Shown here: positions 17,651 through 24,713 of the stretch, piece after piece
Layout of the letters: each line of letters starts with the position of its first letter
Numbering within the stretch: position 1 is the first letter of the stretch
NCBI GenBank assembly: GCA_938022295.1
Contig: CALIDR010000097.1
Span: 1-29,514, forward strand
DNA length: 29,514 nt
Reading direction: 5' to 3'
Origin: an uncultured Burkholderiaceae bacterium
Lineage (GTDB): Bacteria > Pseudomonadota > Gammaproteobacteria > Burkholderiales > Burkholderiaceae_C
Translations under genes and position numbers: made by a program
The notes under the pieces: model-generated
Told to the model about the DNA's origin: nothing
Databases searched by the model: none
What the model saw: only the letters and a program-made list of their open reading frames with translations

Positions 17651-17668
17651 TCGATGGGGCGAGGCTTT

Positions 17669-17713
17669 TGCCGCAACGGTGCGGTGAGTTTGCCTGCCGG
17701 ACAAGGGCGTCCG
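17669..17713 (+). promoter_or_regulatory. ANTAR-binding leader RNA: two hairpins with A1/G4 hexaloops
   Basis: P1 is CCGC-AACGGT-GCGG (17671-17684, extendable by two wobble pairs to 17669-17686). P2 is CGGAC-AAGGGC-GTCCG (17698-17713). Both loops are six bases with A at position 1 and G at position 4, the defining feature of RNA targets of ANTAR proteins, and the linker is 12-13 bases. The P2 loop and 3' arm are also the 5' arm of the terminator at 17703-17757, so P2 and the terminator cannot form together. Binding of NasT to P1-P2 would allow read-through into the nitrate genes. Confidence 0.82.
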
Positions 17714-17764
17714 ACTGTCGTTCCGCGTCATCGCGGGGCGGCTGTCGTGACGCCCTTTTGCTTT
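17703..17764 (+). terminator. Intrinsic terminator (attenuator) before nrtA
   Basis: AAGGGCGTC (17703-17711) pairs perfectly with GACGCCCTT (17749-17757). The stem extends inward by CGAC (17712-17715) with GTCG (17744-17747) past a one-base bulge, and an inner CCGCG-TCAT-CGCGG hairpin lies at 17723-17736. The stem is followed by TTGCTTT, a T-rich tract (the total run from the stem is TTTTGCTTT). It is mutually exclusive with ANTAR hairpin P2. Confidence 0.8.
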
Positions 17765-17840
17765 CCAGCTTCGGGAGCCAGCTATGTCAAACCCTTCGTC
17801 GTCTTCCCCCGTCAACCGCCATAGAGCTCCGGGAGGCCTC

Positions 17841-19073
17841 ATGAGCGAACCTCGCCGCCGATTCATCAAGGGCACCGCTGTCGCCGCGATGGCGTCCAGC
17901 GTTCATCCCGGTGTCTGGGCGCAGGGTTCCGACGCGCCGGAGAAGAAGGAAGTGCGCATCGGGTTCATCCCCCTGACCGACTGCGCGTCGGTGGTGATGG
18001 CGTCGGTGCTCAAGTTCGACGAGAAGTACGGCATCAAGATCATCCCCACCAAGGAAGCGAGCTGGGCCGGCGTGCGCGACAAGCTGGTCAACGGCGAGCT
18101 CGACATGGCGCACGTGCTCTACGGCCTCGTCTACGGCGTTCACCTGGGCGTGTCGGGCCCCAAGAAGGACATGGCGGTGCTGATGACGATCAACCGCAAC
18201 GGCCAGGGCCTGACTCTGTCGAAGAACCTCGCCGACAAGGGCGCCGTCGACGTCGCGTCGCTGGCGAAGCTGATGGCGAGCGACAAGCGCGAGTACACCT
18301 TCGCGCAGACCTTCCCCACCGGCACGCACGCGATGTGGCTGTACTACTGGCTGGCCAGCGCGGGCATCAACCCGATGAAGGACGCGAAGGTCATCACCGT
18401 GCCGCCGCCACAGATGGTGGCCAACATGCGCGTGGGCAACATGGACGGGTTCTCGGTCGGCGAGCCGTGGAACCACCGTGCGATCCTCGACGGCATCGGC
18501 ATCTCGGCCGCCACGTCGCAGGACGTCTGGCCCGACCACCCGGAGAAGGTGCTCGGCACCACCGCCGACTTCGTCGCCAGGTACCCGAACACCGCCCGCG
18601 CCGTCGTGATGGCGATGCTCGAGGCCAGCCGCTGGATCGACGCCGGCCTGCAGAACAAGCTGAAGATGGCCGATACGATCGCCGACAAGGCGTACGTCAA
18701 CACAAGCGTCGATGCGATCAACCAGCGCATCCTCGGGCGCTATCAGAACGGCCTGGGCAAGACCTGGGACGACCCGAACCACATGAAGTTCTTCGCCGAC
18801 GGCGCGGTCAACTTCCCGTACCTGTCCGACGGCATGTGGTTCCTGACCCAGCACAAGCGCTGGGGCCTGCTGAAGTCGCACCCCGACTACCTCGCCGTGG
18901 CCAAGCAGATCAACCAGATCGAGCTGTACAAGCAGGCCGCGGCGCAGGTCAAGGTCAGCGTGCCGAAGGACGCGATGCGCTCGAGCAAGCTCATCGACGG
19001 TGTCGTCTGGGACGGCAAGGACCCGGCGAAGTACGCCGAGGGCTTCAAGATCCACGCTGCCGCGGCAGCCTGA
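17841..19073 (+). CDS. nrtA: Nitrate ABC transporter substrate-binding protein NrtA (NrtA/CmpA/NasS family)
   Basis: A 410-residue periplasmic nitrate/nitrite-binding protein. It opens with a twin-arginine signal (PRRRFIKGTAVAAMASSV, then an Ala-rich cleavage region ending VWAQ). The binding-protein core shows KEVRIGFIPLTDCASVVMA and KEASWAGVRDKLVNGELDMAHVLYGL, followed by FPTGTHAMWLYYWLASAGINP and GEPWNHRAI, all typical of NrtA/CmpA/NasS. The ATG at 17841 has a strong GGGAGG ribosome site and puts the twin arginines at a normal distance. An in-frame ATG at 17784, also with a GGGAG site, would add 19 residues in front. It is the first gene after the attenuator and begins the nitrate import genes. 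Function is secure; the exact start is open. Confidence 0.92.
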   Translation: MSEPRRRFIKGTAVAAMASSVHPGVWAQGSDAPEKKEVRIGFIPLTDCASVVMASVLKFDEKYGIKIIPTKEASWAGVRDKLVNGELDMAHVLYGLVYGVHLGVSGPKKDMAVLMTINRNGQGLTLSKNLADKGAVDVASLAKLMASDKREYTFAQTFPTGTHAMWLYYWLASAGINPMKDAKVITVPPPQMVANMRVGNMDGFSVGEPWNHRAILDGIGISAATSQDVWPDHPEKVLGTTADFVARYPNTARAVVMAMLEASRWIDAGLQNKLKMADTIADKAYVNTSVDAINQRILGRYQNGLGKTWDDPNHMKFFADGAVNFPYLSDGMWFLTQHKRWGLLKSHPDYLAVAKQINQIELYKQAAAQVKVSVPKDAMRSSKLIDGVVWDGKDPAKYAEGFKIHAAAAA

Positions 19074-19089
19074 GCGGGGAGCCGTCGCC

Positions 19090-20022
19090 ATGGTCAGTGC
19101 CGTGTTCCACTCGTCGCCTGCCAACGCGCCGGCGCCCGCCGCCGGCGTCGCTCGAGCCGCCCGGGCTGCGCCGCCAGCAGGCGTGCCCGTCGCCGAGGCC
19201 AAGGCCGATCGGCCAGCCGCCCGGTCGCCCAGACGCCCGCACAGCCGCTTCGATGCGCGCGCGTTCTGGATGGCCGTCCTGCCGCCGGTGCTCGGCGTCG
19301 CGCTGCTCGTCGGCGTCTGGGCCCTGCTGACGGCGGGCAGCACCACGTTCCCGACCCCGCTGGCCACGTTCGACGCCGCCGTGAAGCTGTTCGCCGACCC
19401 GTTCTACCGCAACGGGCCGAACGACCAGGGCATCGGCTGGAACGTCCTCTATTCGCTCGAGCGGGTGGGTCTGGGCTTCGGCCTGGCCGCAGTGGCCGGG
19501 ATTCCGCTCGGCTTTCTGATCGGCCGCGTCGAGTTCGTTTCGCGCATGGTCTCGCCGCTGATCAGCCTGCTCAAGCCCGTGTCGCCGCTGGCGTGGCTGC
19601 CGATCGGGCTGCTGGTGTTCAAGGCGGCCAACCCGGCCGCGATATGGACGATCTTCATCTGCTCGATCTGGCCGATGGTCGTCAACACCGCGGTCGGCGT
19701 GCAGCGCGTGCCGCAGGACTACCTGAACGTCGCGCGGGTGCTGAACCTGTCGGAGTGGAAGGTGGTCACGCGCATCCTGCTGCCGGCCGTGCTGCCCTAC
19801 ATGCTCACGGGCGTGCGGCTGTCGGTGGGCACGGCGTGGCTGGTGATCGTCGCCGCCGAGATGCTGACAGGTGGCGTGGGCATCGGCTTCTGGGTGTGGG
19901 ACGAGTGGAACAACCTCAACGTCCAGCACATCATCGTCGCGATCTTCGTCATCGGCGTCGTCGGGCTTCTGCTCGAACAGGCGCTGATCTGGATCGCACG
20001 CCGTTTCAGTCACGAGGACTGA
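19090..20022 (+). CDS. nrtB: Nitrate ABC transporter permease NrtB
   Basis: A 310-residue inner-membrane permease of the NrtB/SsuC type (BPD_transp_1). After an unusual Ala/Pro-rich, probably cytoplasmic N-terminus of about 55 residues come membrane helices starting at AVLPPVLGVALLVGVWALL. The periplasm-facing region with NDQGIGWNVLYSLERVGLGF and the ATPase-coupling EAA-like loop (NVARVLNLSEWKVVTRILLPAVLPY) follow, then GVGIGFWVWDEWNNLN near the C-terminus. The ATG at 19090 has a GGGGAG site, 16 bp after nrtA. The long disordered N-terminus is not typical and might mean a later true start, but no better ATG is seen before the first helix except the internal one at AFWMAV. Secure as a permease. 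Confidence 0.93.
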   Translation: MVSAVFHSSPANAPAPAAGVARAARAAPPAGVPVAEAKADRPAARSPRRPHSRFDARAFWMAVLPPVLGVALLVGVWALLTAGSTTFPTPLATFDAAVKLFADPFYRNGPNDQGIGWNVLYSLERVGLGFGLAAVAGIPLGFLIGRVEFVSRMVSPLISLLKPVSPLAWLPIGLLVFKAANPAAIWTIFICSIWPMVVNTAVGVQRVPQDYLNVARVLNLSEWKVVTRILLPAVLPYMLTGVRLSVGTAWLVIVAAEMLTGGVGIGFWVWDEWNNLNVQHIIVAIFVIGVVGLLLEQALIWIARRFSHED

Positions 20023-20104
20023 CCCCGTCTTCCCGCGCTGCCGTGCCGCCGCCCCGTCGTGGCCGGCAGGGTGGCGCGCGACTGGCGAACCTCCGGAGCC
20101 GACC

Positions 20105-20905
20105 ATGACCCGCTTCATCGAAGTCCAGAACGCCGAGATGGTGTTCCACACCCGCAAAGGCAGCTTTCACGCGCTGCGCGAGATCGACCTGCAGGTCGAG
20201 CGTGGCGAGTTCGTCACCCTCATCGGCCATTCGGGCTGCGGCAAGAGTACGCTGCTGAACCTGATCGCCGGCCTGCTGAAGCCGACCTCGGGGGTGCTCT
20301 TGTGCGACAACCGTGAAATCGCGGGCCCCGGCCCCGAGCGCGCCGTCGTGTTCCAGAACCACTCGCTGCTGCCGTGGCTGAGCTGCTTCGACAACGTCCA
20401 CCTCGGCGTCGAGCGCGTGTTCGGCGACCGCGAATCGAAGACGCAGCTGAAGGAACGTACCCGGGCGGCGCTGGAGCTCGTCGGCATGGGCCACGCGTTG
20501 CACAAGCGCCCGCACGAGATCTCCGGCGGCATGAAGCAGCGCGTGGGCATCGCCCGCGCGCTCGCGATGGAGCCCAAGGTGCTGCTGATGGACGAGCCGT
20601 TCGGCGCCCTCGACGCGCTGACCCGTGCCAGACTCCAGGACGAATTGCTGAAGATCGTCGCGCGCACGCACAGCACGGTCGTGATGGTCACGCACGACGT
20701 CGACGAGGCCGTGCTGCTGTCGGACCGCATCGTGATGATGACCAACGGGCCGGCGGCGACGATCGGCCAGATCCTGCGCGTGGACCTGCCGCGCCCGTGC
20801 GACCGTGTCGCGCTGGCCGAGGACCGCCACTACGTGCAGTGCCGCAAAGAAGTGCTCGACTTCCTCTACACCCGGCAGGCCCATGCCGAGACGGCCGAGG
20901 CCTGA
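20105..20905 (+). CDS. nrtD: Nitrate ABC transporter ATP-binding protein (NrtC/NrtD type)
   Basis: A 266-residue ABC ATPase that powers nitrate import with NrtA and NrtB. Walker A is GHSGCGKST (about residues 40-48), the Q-loop is in VVFQNHSLLPWLS, the signature is ISGGMKQRV, Walker B is VLLMDEPFGALDALT, and the switch histidine is in VMVTHDVDEAV. There is only the ATPase domain. The NrtA-like extension that cyanobacterial NrtC carries is absent, so this resembles NrtD or a stand-alone ATPase. A weak CCGGAG site precedes the ATG at 20105, 82 bp after nrtB. The next gene follows after 9 bp. Secure. Confidence 0.93.
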   Translation: MTRFIEVQNAEMVFHTRKGSFHALREIDLQVERGEFVTLIGHSGCGKSTLLNLIAGLLKPTSGVLLCDNREIAGPGPERAVVFQNHSLLPWLSCFDNVHLGVERVFGDRESKTQLKERTRAALELVGMGHALHKRPHEISGGMKQRVGIARALAMEPKVLLMDEPFGALDALTRARLQDELLKIVARTHSTVVMVTHDVDEAVLLSDRIVMMTNGPAATIGQILRVDLPRPCDRVALAEDRHYVQCRKEVLDFLYTRQAHAETAEA

Positions 20906-20914
20906 GACGCGGCC

Positions 20915-21853
20915 ATGAAGACGTTCATCCGTGCCGTCGAGTACTGGGTGCCCGGCAACGACCGCCACCTGCTCGAGTTCGGCGGCGGCCTGTACGGCAC
21001 GGCAAGCCGCTTCGGCGCCGCCAGCCCGAGCCTGTGTTTCGCACGCGGCGAGGGCTTGCCTGGACGCGCCTGGGAGGCCGGGCACCCGATCGTGCTCAAG
21101 CAGTTCGACGAGACGAACTTCCGCCGCACCAGGGCCGCGCAGGAGGATGGCCTGACCTGCGGCATCGCGCTGCCGATCTTCGCCGGCGAGTTCCTGACGT
21201 CGGTGCTGGTGATCTTCTGCGGCGACGACGACGCCCATGCCGGCGCGATCGAGCTGTGGTGCAACGACCCGGCCGAGTCGAAGGACATGACGCTGGTCGA
21301 CGGCCACTACGGCACCACCGGCGAAGCATTCGAGTACATCTCGCGCCGCACCAGCTTCCGCCGCGGGCACGGCCTGCCGGGCCAGGCCTGGGACAGCGGC
21401 CTGCCGGTGTTCATCGAAGACCTGGGGCACAGCCAGCGCTTCCTGCGCGCCGACAGCGCGCGGCAGGTCGGCATCAACCGCGGTGTGGCGATGCCCTGCG
21501 CGGCACTCGGGCCGCAGCATTACGTGCTGGCGTTCCTGTCGGCGCTGAACACGCCGATCGCGCGGCGGCTCGAGATCTGGCAGCCCGACGCGGCGCGCGA
21601 GCGGCTGCTGCTCACCGCCGGCTTCTGCGAGCGCGACGGCACGCTCGGCGGCGGCCCCGATGTCCCCGCGCTGGCGCGCGGCGAAGGCAGCATCGGCCAG
21701 ACCTGGCTCACGGGCATGCCCGCGATCGGCACCGACGTCGGCAGCGAGGCCGGCAGCGGGCCGGCGGCCGCAGCGGCCGCAGCCCGATCGATGGTTGCGA
21801 TCCCGATCCTGAGCGGCGGGCGCCTGCAGGCCGCCGTCGCGCTGTACTTCTGA
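20915..21853 (+). CDS. Triple-repeat GAF-like protein in the nitrate operon
   Basis: A 312-residue soluble protein that I do not recognise as a named family beyond GAF-like. Three tandem copies of about 100 residues can be aligned: residues 8-104, 112-213 and 218-312. Each begins with a strand (VEYWVPGND, IELWCNDPA, LEIWQPDAA) and has the motif xRGxGxxGxxW at 43-53 (ARGEGLPGRAW), 149-159 (RRGHGLPGQAW) and 254-264 (ARGEGSIGQTW), and a final hydrophobic strand pair. Unpaired cysteines (C41, C82, C102, C116, C195, C238) do not form a metal motif. No catalytic or output domain is present. The place between the transporter ATPase and nirB suggests a small-molecule (nitrate/nitrite or redox) sensor or a protein that modulates a neighbour. 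That role is inference; GAF-domain NreA is a known nitrate receptor in staphylococci. Confidence 0.8.
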   Translation: MKTFIRAVEYWVPGNDRHLLEFGGGLYGTASRFGAASPSLCFARGEGLPGRAWEAGHPIVLKQFDETNFRRTRAAQEDGLTCGIALPIFAGEFLTSVLVIFCGDDDAHAGAIELWCNDPAESKDMTLVDGHYGTTGEAFEYISRRTSFRRGHGLPGQAWDSGLPVFIEDLGHSQRFLRADSARQVGINRGVAMPCAALGPQHYVLAFLSALNTPIARRLEIWQPDAARERLLLTAGFCERDGTLGGGPDVPALARGEGSIGQTWLTGMPAIGTDVGSEAGSGPAAAAAAARSMVAIPILSGGRLQAAVALYF

Positions 21854-21873
21854 CCCGCACGAGGAGAGCCGCA

Positions 21874-24345
21874 ATGAACAAGATGAAGCTCGTGGTCGTG
21901 GGCAACGGCATGGCCGGCATGCGCACGGTGGAGGAACTGCTGCGCCTCGCGCCGGACCTGTACGAGATCACCGTCTTCGGCGCCGAGCCGCACCCGAACT
22001 ACAACCGCATCCTGCTCAGCCCGGTGCTCGCCGGCGAGCAGACGCTCGACGAGATCGTGCTGAATCCGCTGGGCTGGTACGACGAGCACGGCATCACGCT
22101 GCACCTGGCCACGCGCGTCGTCGGTGTGGATCGGCGGCGGCGCCAGGTGCAGGCCGTGGATGCGGCCGGGCGCGAGGTCGTCGCCGCCTACGACCGGCTG
22201 CTGATCGCCACCGGCTCGAACCCGTTCATCCTGCCCGTCCCGGGTCACGACCTCGAGGGTGTGATCGCGTACCGCGACATCGCCGACACGCAGACGATGA
22301 TCGACGCCGCGCAGCAGTACCGCCACGCCGTCGTGATCGGCGGCGGGCTGCTCGGCCTGGAGGCGGCCAACGGCCTGGCCAAGCGCGGCATGGAGGTCGA
22401 CGTCGTGCACATCGCACCGTGGCTGATGGAGCGCCAGCTCGACGAGACGGCCGGCAAGCTGCTGCAGACCTCGCTCGAGCAGCGCGGCCTGCGCTTTCAC
22501 ATCGGCGCGCAGACGCAGGCGCTGGTCGGCGATGCCGGCGACGGCACGTCGGGCCGCGTGAAGGCCGTACGGCTGGCCGACGGGCAGGAACTGGCGGCCG
22601 ATCTCGTCGTGATGACGGCCGGCATCCGGCCCAACACCGAACTGGCGCAGAAGATCGGTCTGCACTGCCAGCGCGGCATCGTCGTGACCGACACGATGCA
22701 GACCGTCACCGATGCGCGCATCTACGCCGTCGGCGAGTGCGCGGCGCACCGTGGCGTGGCCTACGGGCTGGTCGCGCCGCTGTTCGAGCAGGCCAAGGTG
22801 TGCGCGACGCACCTGGCCGAGTTCGGCATCGGTCGCTACACCGGCAGCCAGGTCAGCACCAAGCTGAAGGTCACCGGGATCGACCTGTTCAGTGCCGGCG
22901 ACTTCATGGGCGGCGACGATGCCGAGCACATCGTGCTGTCGGACCCCGTCGGCGGCGTCTACAAGAAGCTCGTGATCAGGAGCGACCGGCTCGTCGGCGC
23001 CTGCCTGTACGGCGACACGGTCGACGGCAGCTGGTACTTCAAGCTGATCCGCGACGGCCGCCCGGTGGCCGACATCCGCGACCACCTGGTGTTCGGCGAA
23101 GCGAACCTCGGCGACACCGGCCATCAGGGCCATAACAAGGCGCTGGCCATGGCCGACGGCGACGAGGTCTGCGGCTGCAACGGCGTCACCAAGGGCACGA
23201 TCTGCAAAGCGATCCGAACGCACAAGCTGTTCACGCTCGACGAGGTGCGCAAGCACACCAAGGCGAGTGCGAGCTGCGGGTCGTGCACGGGACTCGTCGA
23301 GCAGCTGCTGATGGCCACCGCCGGCGCCGACTACAGCGCCGCACCGTCGAAGAAGGCGATGTGCGGCTGCACCGACCTCGGGCACCAGGACGTGCGCGAT
23401 GCGATCCGCGGCCGGCATCTGACGTCGATCCCCGATGTCTACGCGGCGCTAGGCTGGCGCAGCCCCAACGGTTGCGCCACCTGCCGCCCTGCCGTCAACT
23501 ACTACCTGATCAGCACCTGGCCCAAGGAGGCCAAGGACGATCCGCAGAGCCGGTTCATCAACGAGCGCAGCCACGCCAACATCCAGAAGGACGGCACCTA
23601 CAGCGTGGTGCCGCGCATGTGGGGTGGCGAGACCACCGCCGACGAACTGCGCCGCATCGCCGACGCGGTCGACAAGTACAAGATCCCGACGGTCAAGGTC
23701 ACCGGCGGGCAGCGCATCGACCTGCTCGGCGTGAAGAAGGAAGACCTGCCCAAAGTCTGGGCCGACATCGGGATGCCGAGCGGCCACGCCTACGCGAAAG
23801 CGCTGCGCACGGTGAAGACCTGCGTCGGGTCGGAGTGGTGCCGCTTCGGCACGCAGGACAGCACGCGCATGGGCAAGGAGCTCGAGCGCGCGCTGTGGCG
23901 CATGTACGCACCGCACAAGGTCAAGCTCGCCGTCAGCGGCTGCCCGCGCAACTGCGCCGAGAGCGGCATCAAGGACGTCGGCGTGATCGGTGTGGACTCC
24001 GGCTGGGAGATCTACGTCGGCGGCAACGGCGGCATCAAGACCGAGGTCGCACAGTTCTTCTGCAAGGTGAAGACGGCCGACGAGGTGCTCGAGGTCACGG
24101 GGGCGTTCCTGCAGCTGTACCGCGAGGAAGGCTGGTACCTCGAGCGCACCTGCCACTACCTCGCGCGCGTCGGTCTCGACCACGTCAAGCAGCGCGTGCT
24201 CGACGACGCGGCGAACCGCAAGGCGCTGTGGGAGCGGCTGCAGTTCAGCCTCGACGGCGAGCCCGACCCGTGGTTCGAACACACGAAGGCGCAGGTCGAC
24301 CTGCGGCAGTTCGACGCGCTGCAGCTCGCCAAGGAGACCGCGTGA
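21874..24345 (+). CDS. nirB: Assimilatory nitrite reductase [NAD(P)H] large subunit NirB
   Basis: An 823-residue enzyme that reduces nitrite to ammonium with NAD(P)H. The N-terminal FAD domain starts KLVVVGNGMAGMRTVEELL, and the NAD domain has AVVIGGGLLGLEAANGL. A BFD-type [2Fe-2S] region has C433-G-C435 and the later CGSC, with a second cysteine-rich BFD-like segment (MCGCTD and CATC) after it. The siroheme/[4Fe-4S] half contains C650 and C656 (CVGSEWC) and C690 and C694 (GCPRNC), the four cluster ligands. The length is normal for NirB. The ATG at 21874 has a GAGGAG site. Its stop overlaps the nirD start by one base (TGATG), so the subunits are translationally coupled. Very secure. Confidence 0.97.
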   Translation: MNKMKLVVVGNGMAGMRTVEELLRLAPDLYEITVFGAEPHPNYNRILLSPVLAGEQTLDEIVLNPLGWYDEHGITLHLATRVVGVDRRRRQVQAVDAAGREVVAAYDRLLIATGSNPFILPVPGHDLEGVIAYRDIADTQTMIDAAQQYRHAVVIGGGLLGLEAANGLAKRGMEVDVVHIAPWLMERQLDETAGKLLQTSLEQRGLRFHIGAQTQALVGDAGDGTSGRVKAVRLADGQELAADLVVMTAGIRPNTELAQKIGLHCQRGIVVTDTMQTVTDARIYAVGECAAHRGVAYGLVAPLFEQAKVCATHLAEFGIGRYTGSQVSTKLKVTGIDLFSAGDFMGGDDAEHIVLSDPVGGVYKKLVIRSDRLVGACLYGDTVDGSWYFKLIRDGRPVADIRDHLVFGEANLGDTGHQGHNKALAMADGDEVCGCNGVTKGTICKAIRTHKLFTLDEVRKHTKASASCGSCTGLVEQLLMATAGADYSAAPSKKAMCGCTDLGHQDVRDAIRGRHLTSIPDVYAALGWRSPNGCATCRPAVNYYLISTWPKEAKDDPQSRFINERSHANIQKDGTYSVVPRMWGGETTADELRRIADAVDKYKIPTVKVTGGQRIDLLGVKKEDLPKVWADIGMPSGHAYAKALRTVKTCVGSEWCRFGTQDSTRMGKELERALWRMYAPHKVKLAVSGCPRNCAESGIKDVGVIGVDSGWEIYVGGNGGIKTEVAQFFCKVKTADEVLEVTGAFLQLYREEGWYLERTCHYLARVGLDHVKQRVLDDAANRKALWERLQFSLDGEPDPWFEHTKAQVDLRQFDALQLAKETA

Positions 24346-24710
24346 TGACCCAGCTCGCACCCGCCTGGACGCCGGTGTGCCGCGTCGACGACATTCCACG
24401 CCTCGGTGCACGCCGCGTCGCACGCGCCCAAGGCGCCGACGTCGCCGTGTTCCGCGCCGACGACGACCGCGTCTTCGCGCTGCTCGACCGCTGCCCGCAC
24501 CGCGGCGGCCCGCTGTCGCAGGGCATCGTCTTCGGTCATGCCGTCGCCTGCCCGCTGCACAACTGGACGATCGAGCTCGCCAGCGGCGAAGCGCGTGCGC
24601 CCGACCACGGCTGCACGACCCGCTTCGCCGTGCACGTCGACGGCGGCATCGTCCACCTCGACGCCCACGAGCTGGCGACGAAGGCGCTCGACCTCGCCAC
24701 CACGGCCTGA
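24345..24710 (+). CDS. nirD: Nitrite reductase small subunit NirD (Rieske-type)
   Basis: A 121-residue Rieske-fold subunit that completes NAD(P)H nitrite reductase with NirB. All four Rieske ligands are present: C50 and H52 (CPHRGGPL) and C69 and H72 (CPLHNW), so a [2Fe-2S] cluster can be bound. E. coli NirD lacks these ligands, hence this subunit may take part in electron transfer. The N-terminus (WTPVCRVDDIPRLGARRV) and C-terminus (TTRFAVHVDGGIVHLD) fit the family. It starts at 24345 on the nirB stop and ends 3 bp before nasA. Secure. Confidence 0.95.
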   Translation: MTQLAPAWTPVCRVDDIPRLGARRVARAQGADVAVFRADDDRVFALLDRCPHRGGPLSQGIVFGHAVACPLHNWTIELASGEARAPDHGCTTRFAVHVDGGIVHLDAHELATKALDLATTA

Positions 24711-24713
24711 GCG

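Noticed and set aside
20006..23418. Two long minus-strand frames opposite the nrt ATPase, GAF and nirB genes
   Set aside because: No recognisable motifs, and the plus strand has complete, coupled, well-conserved genes here.
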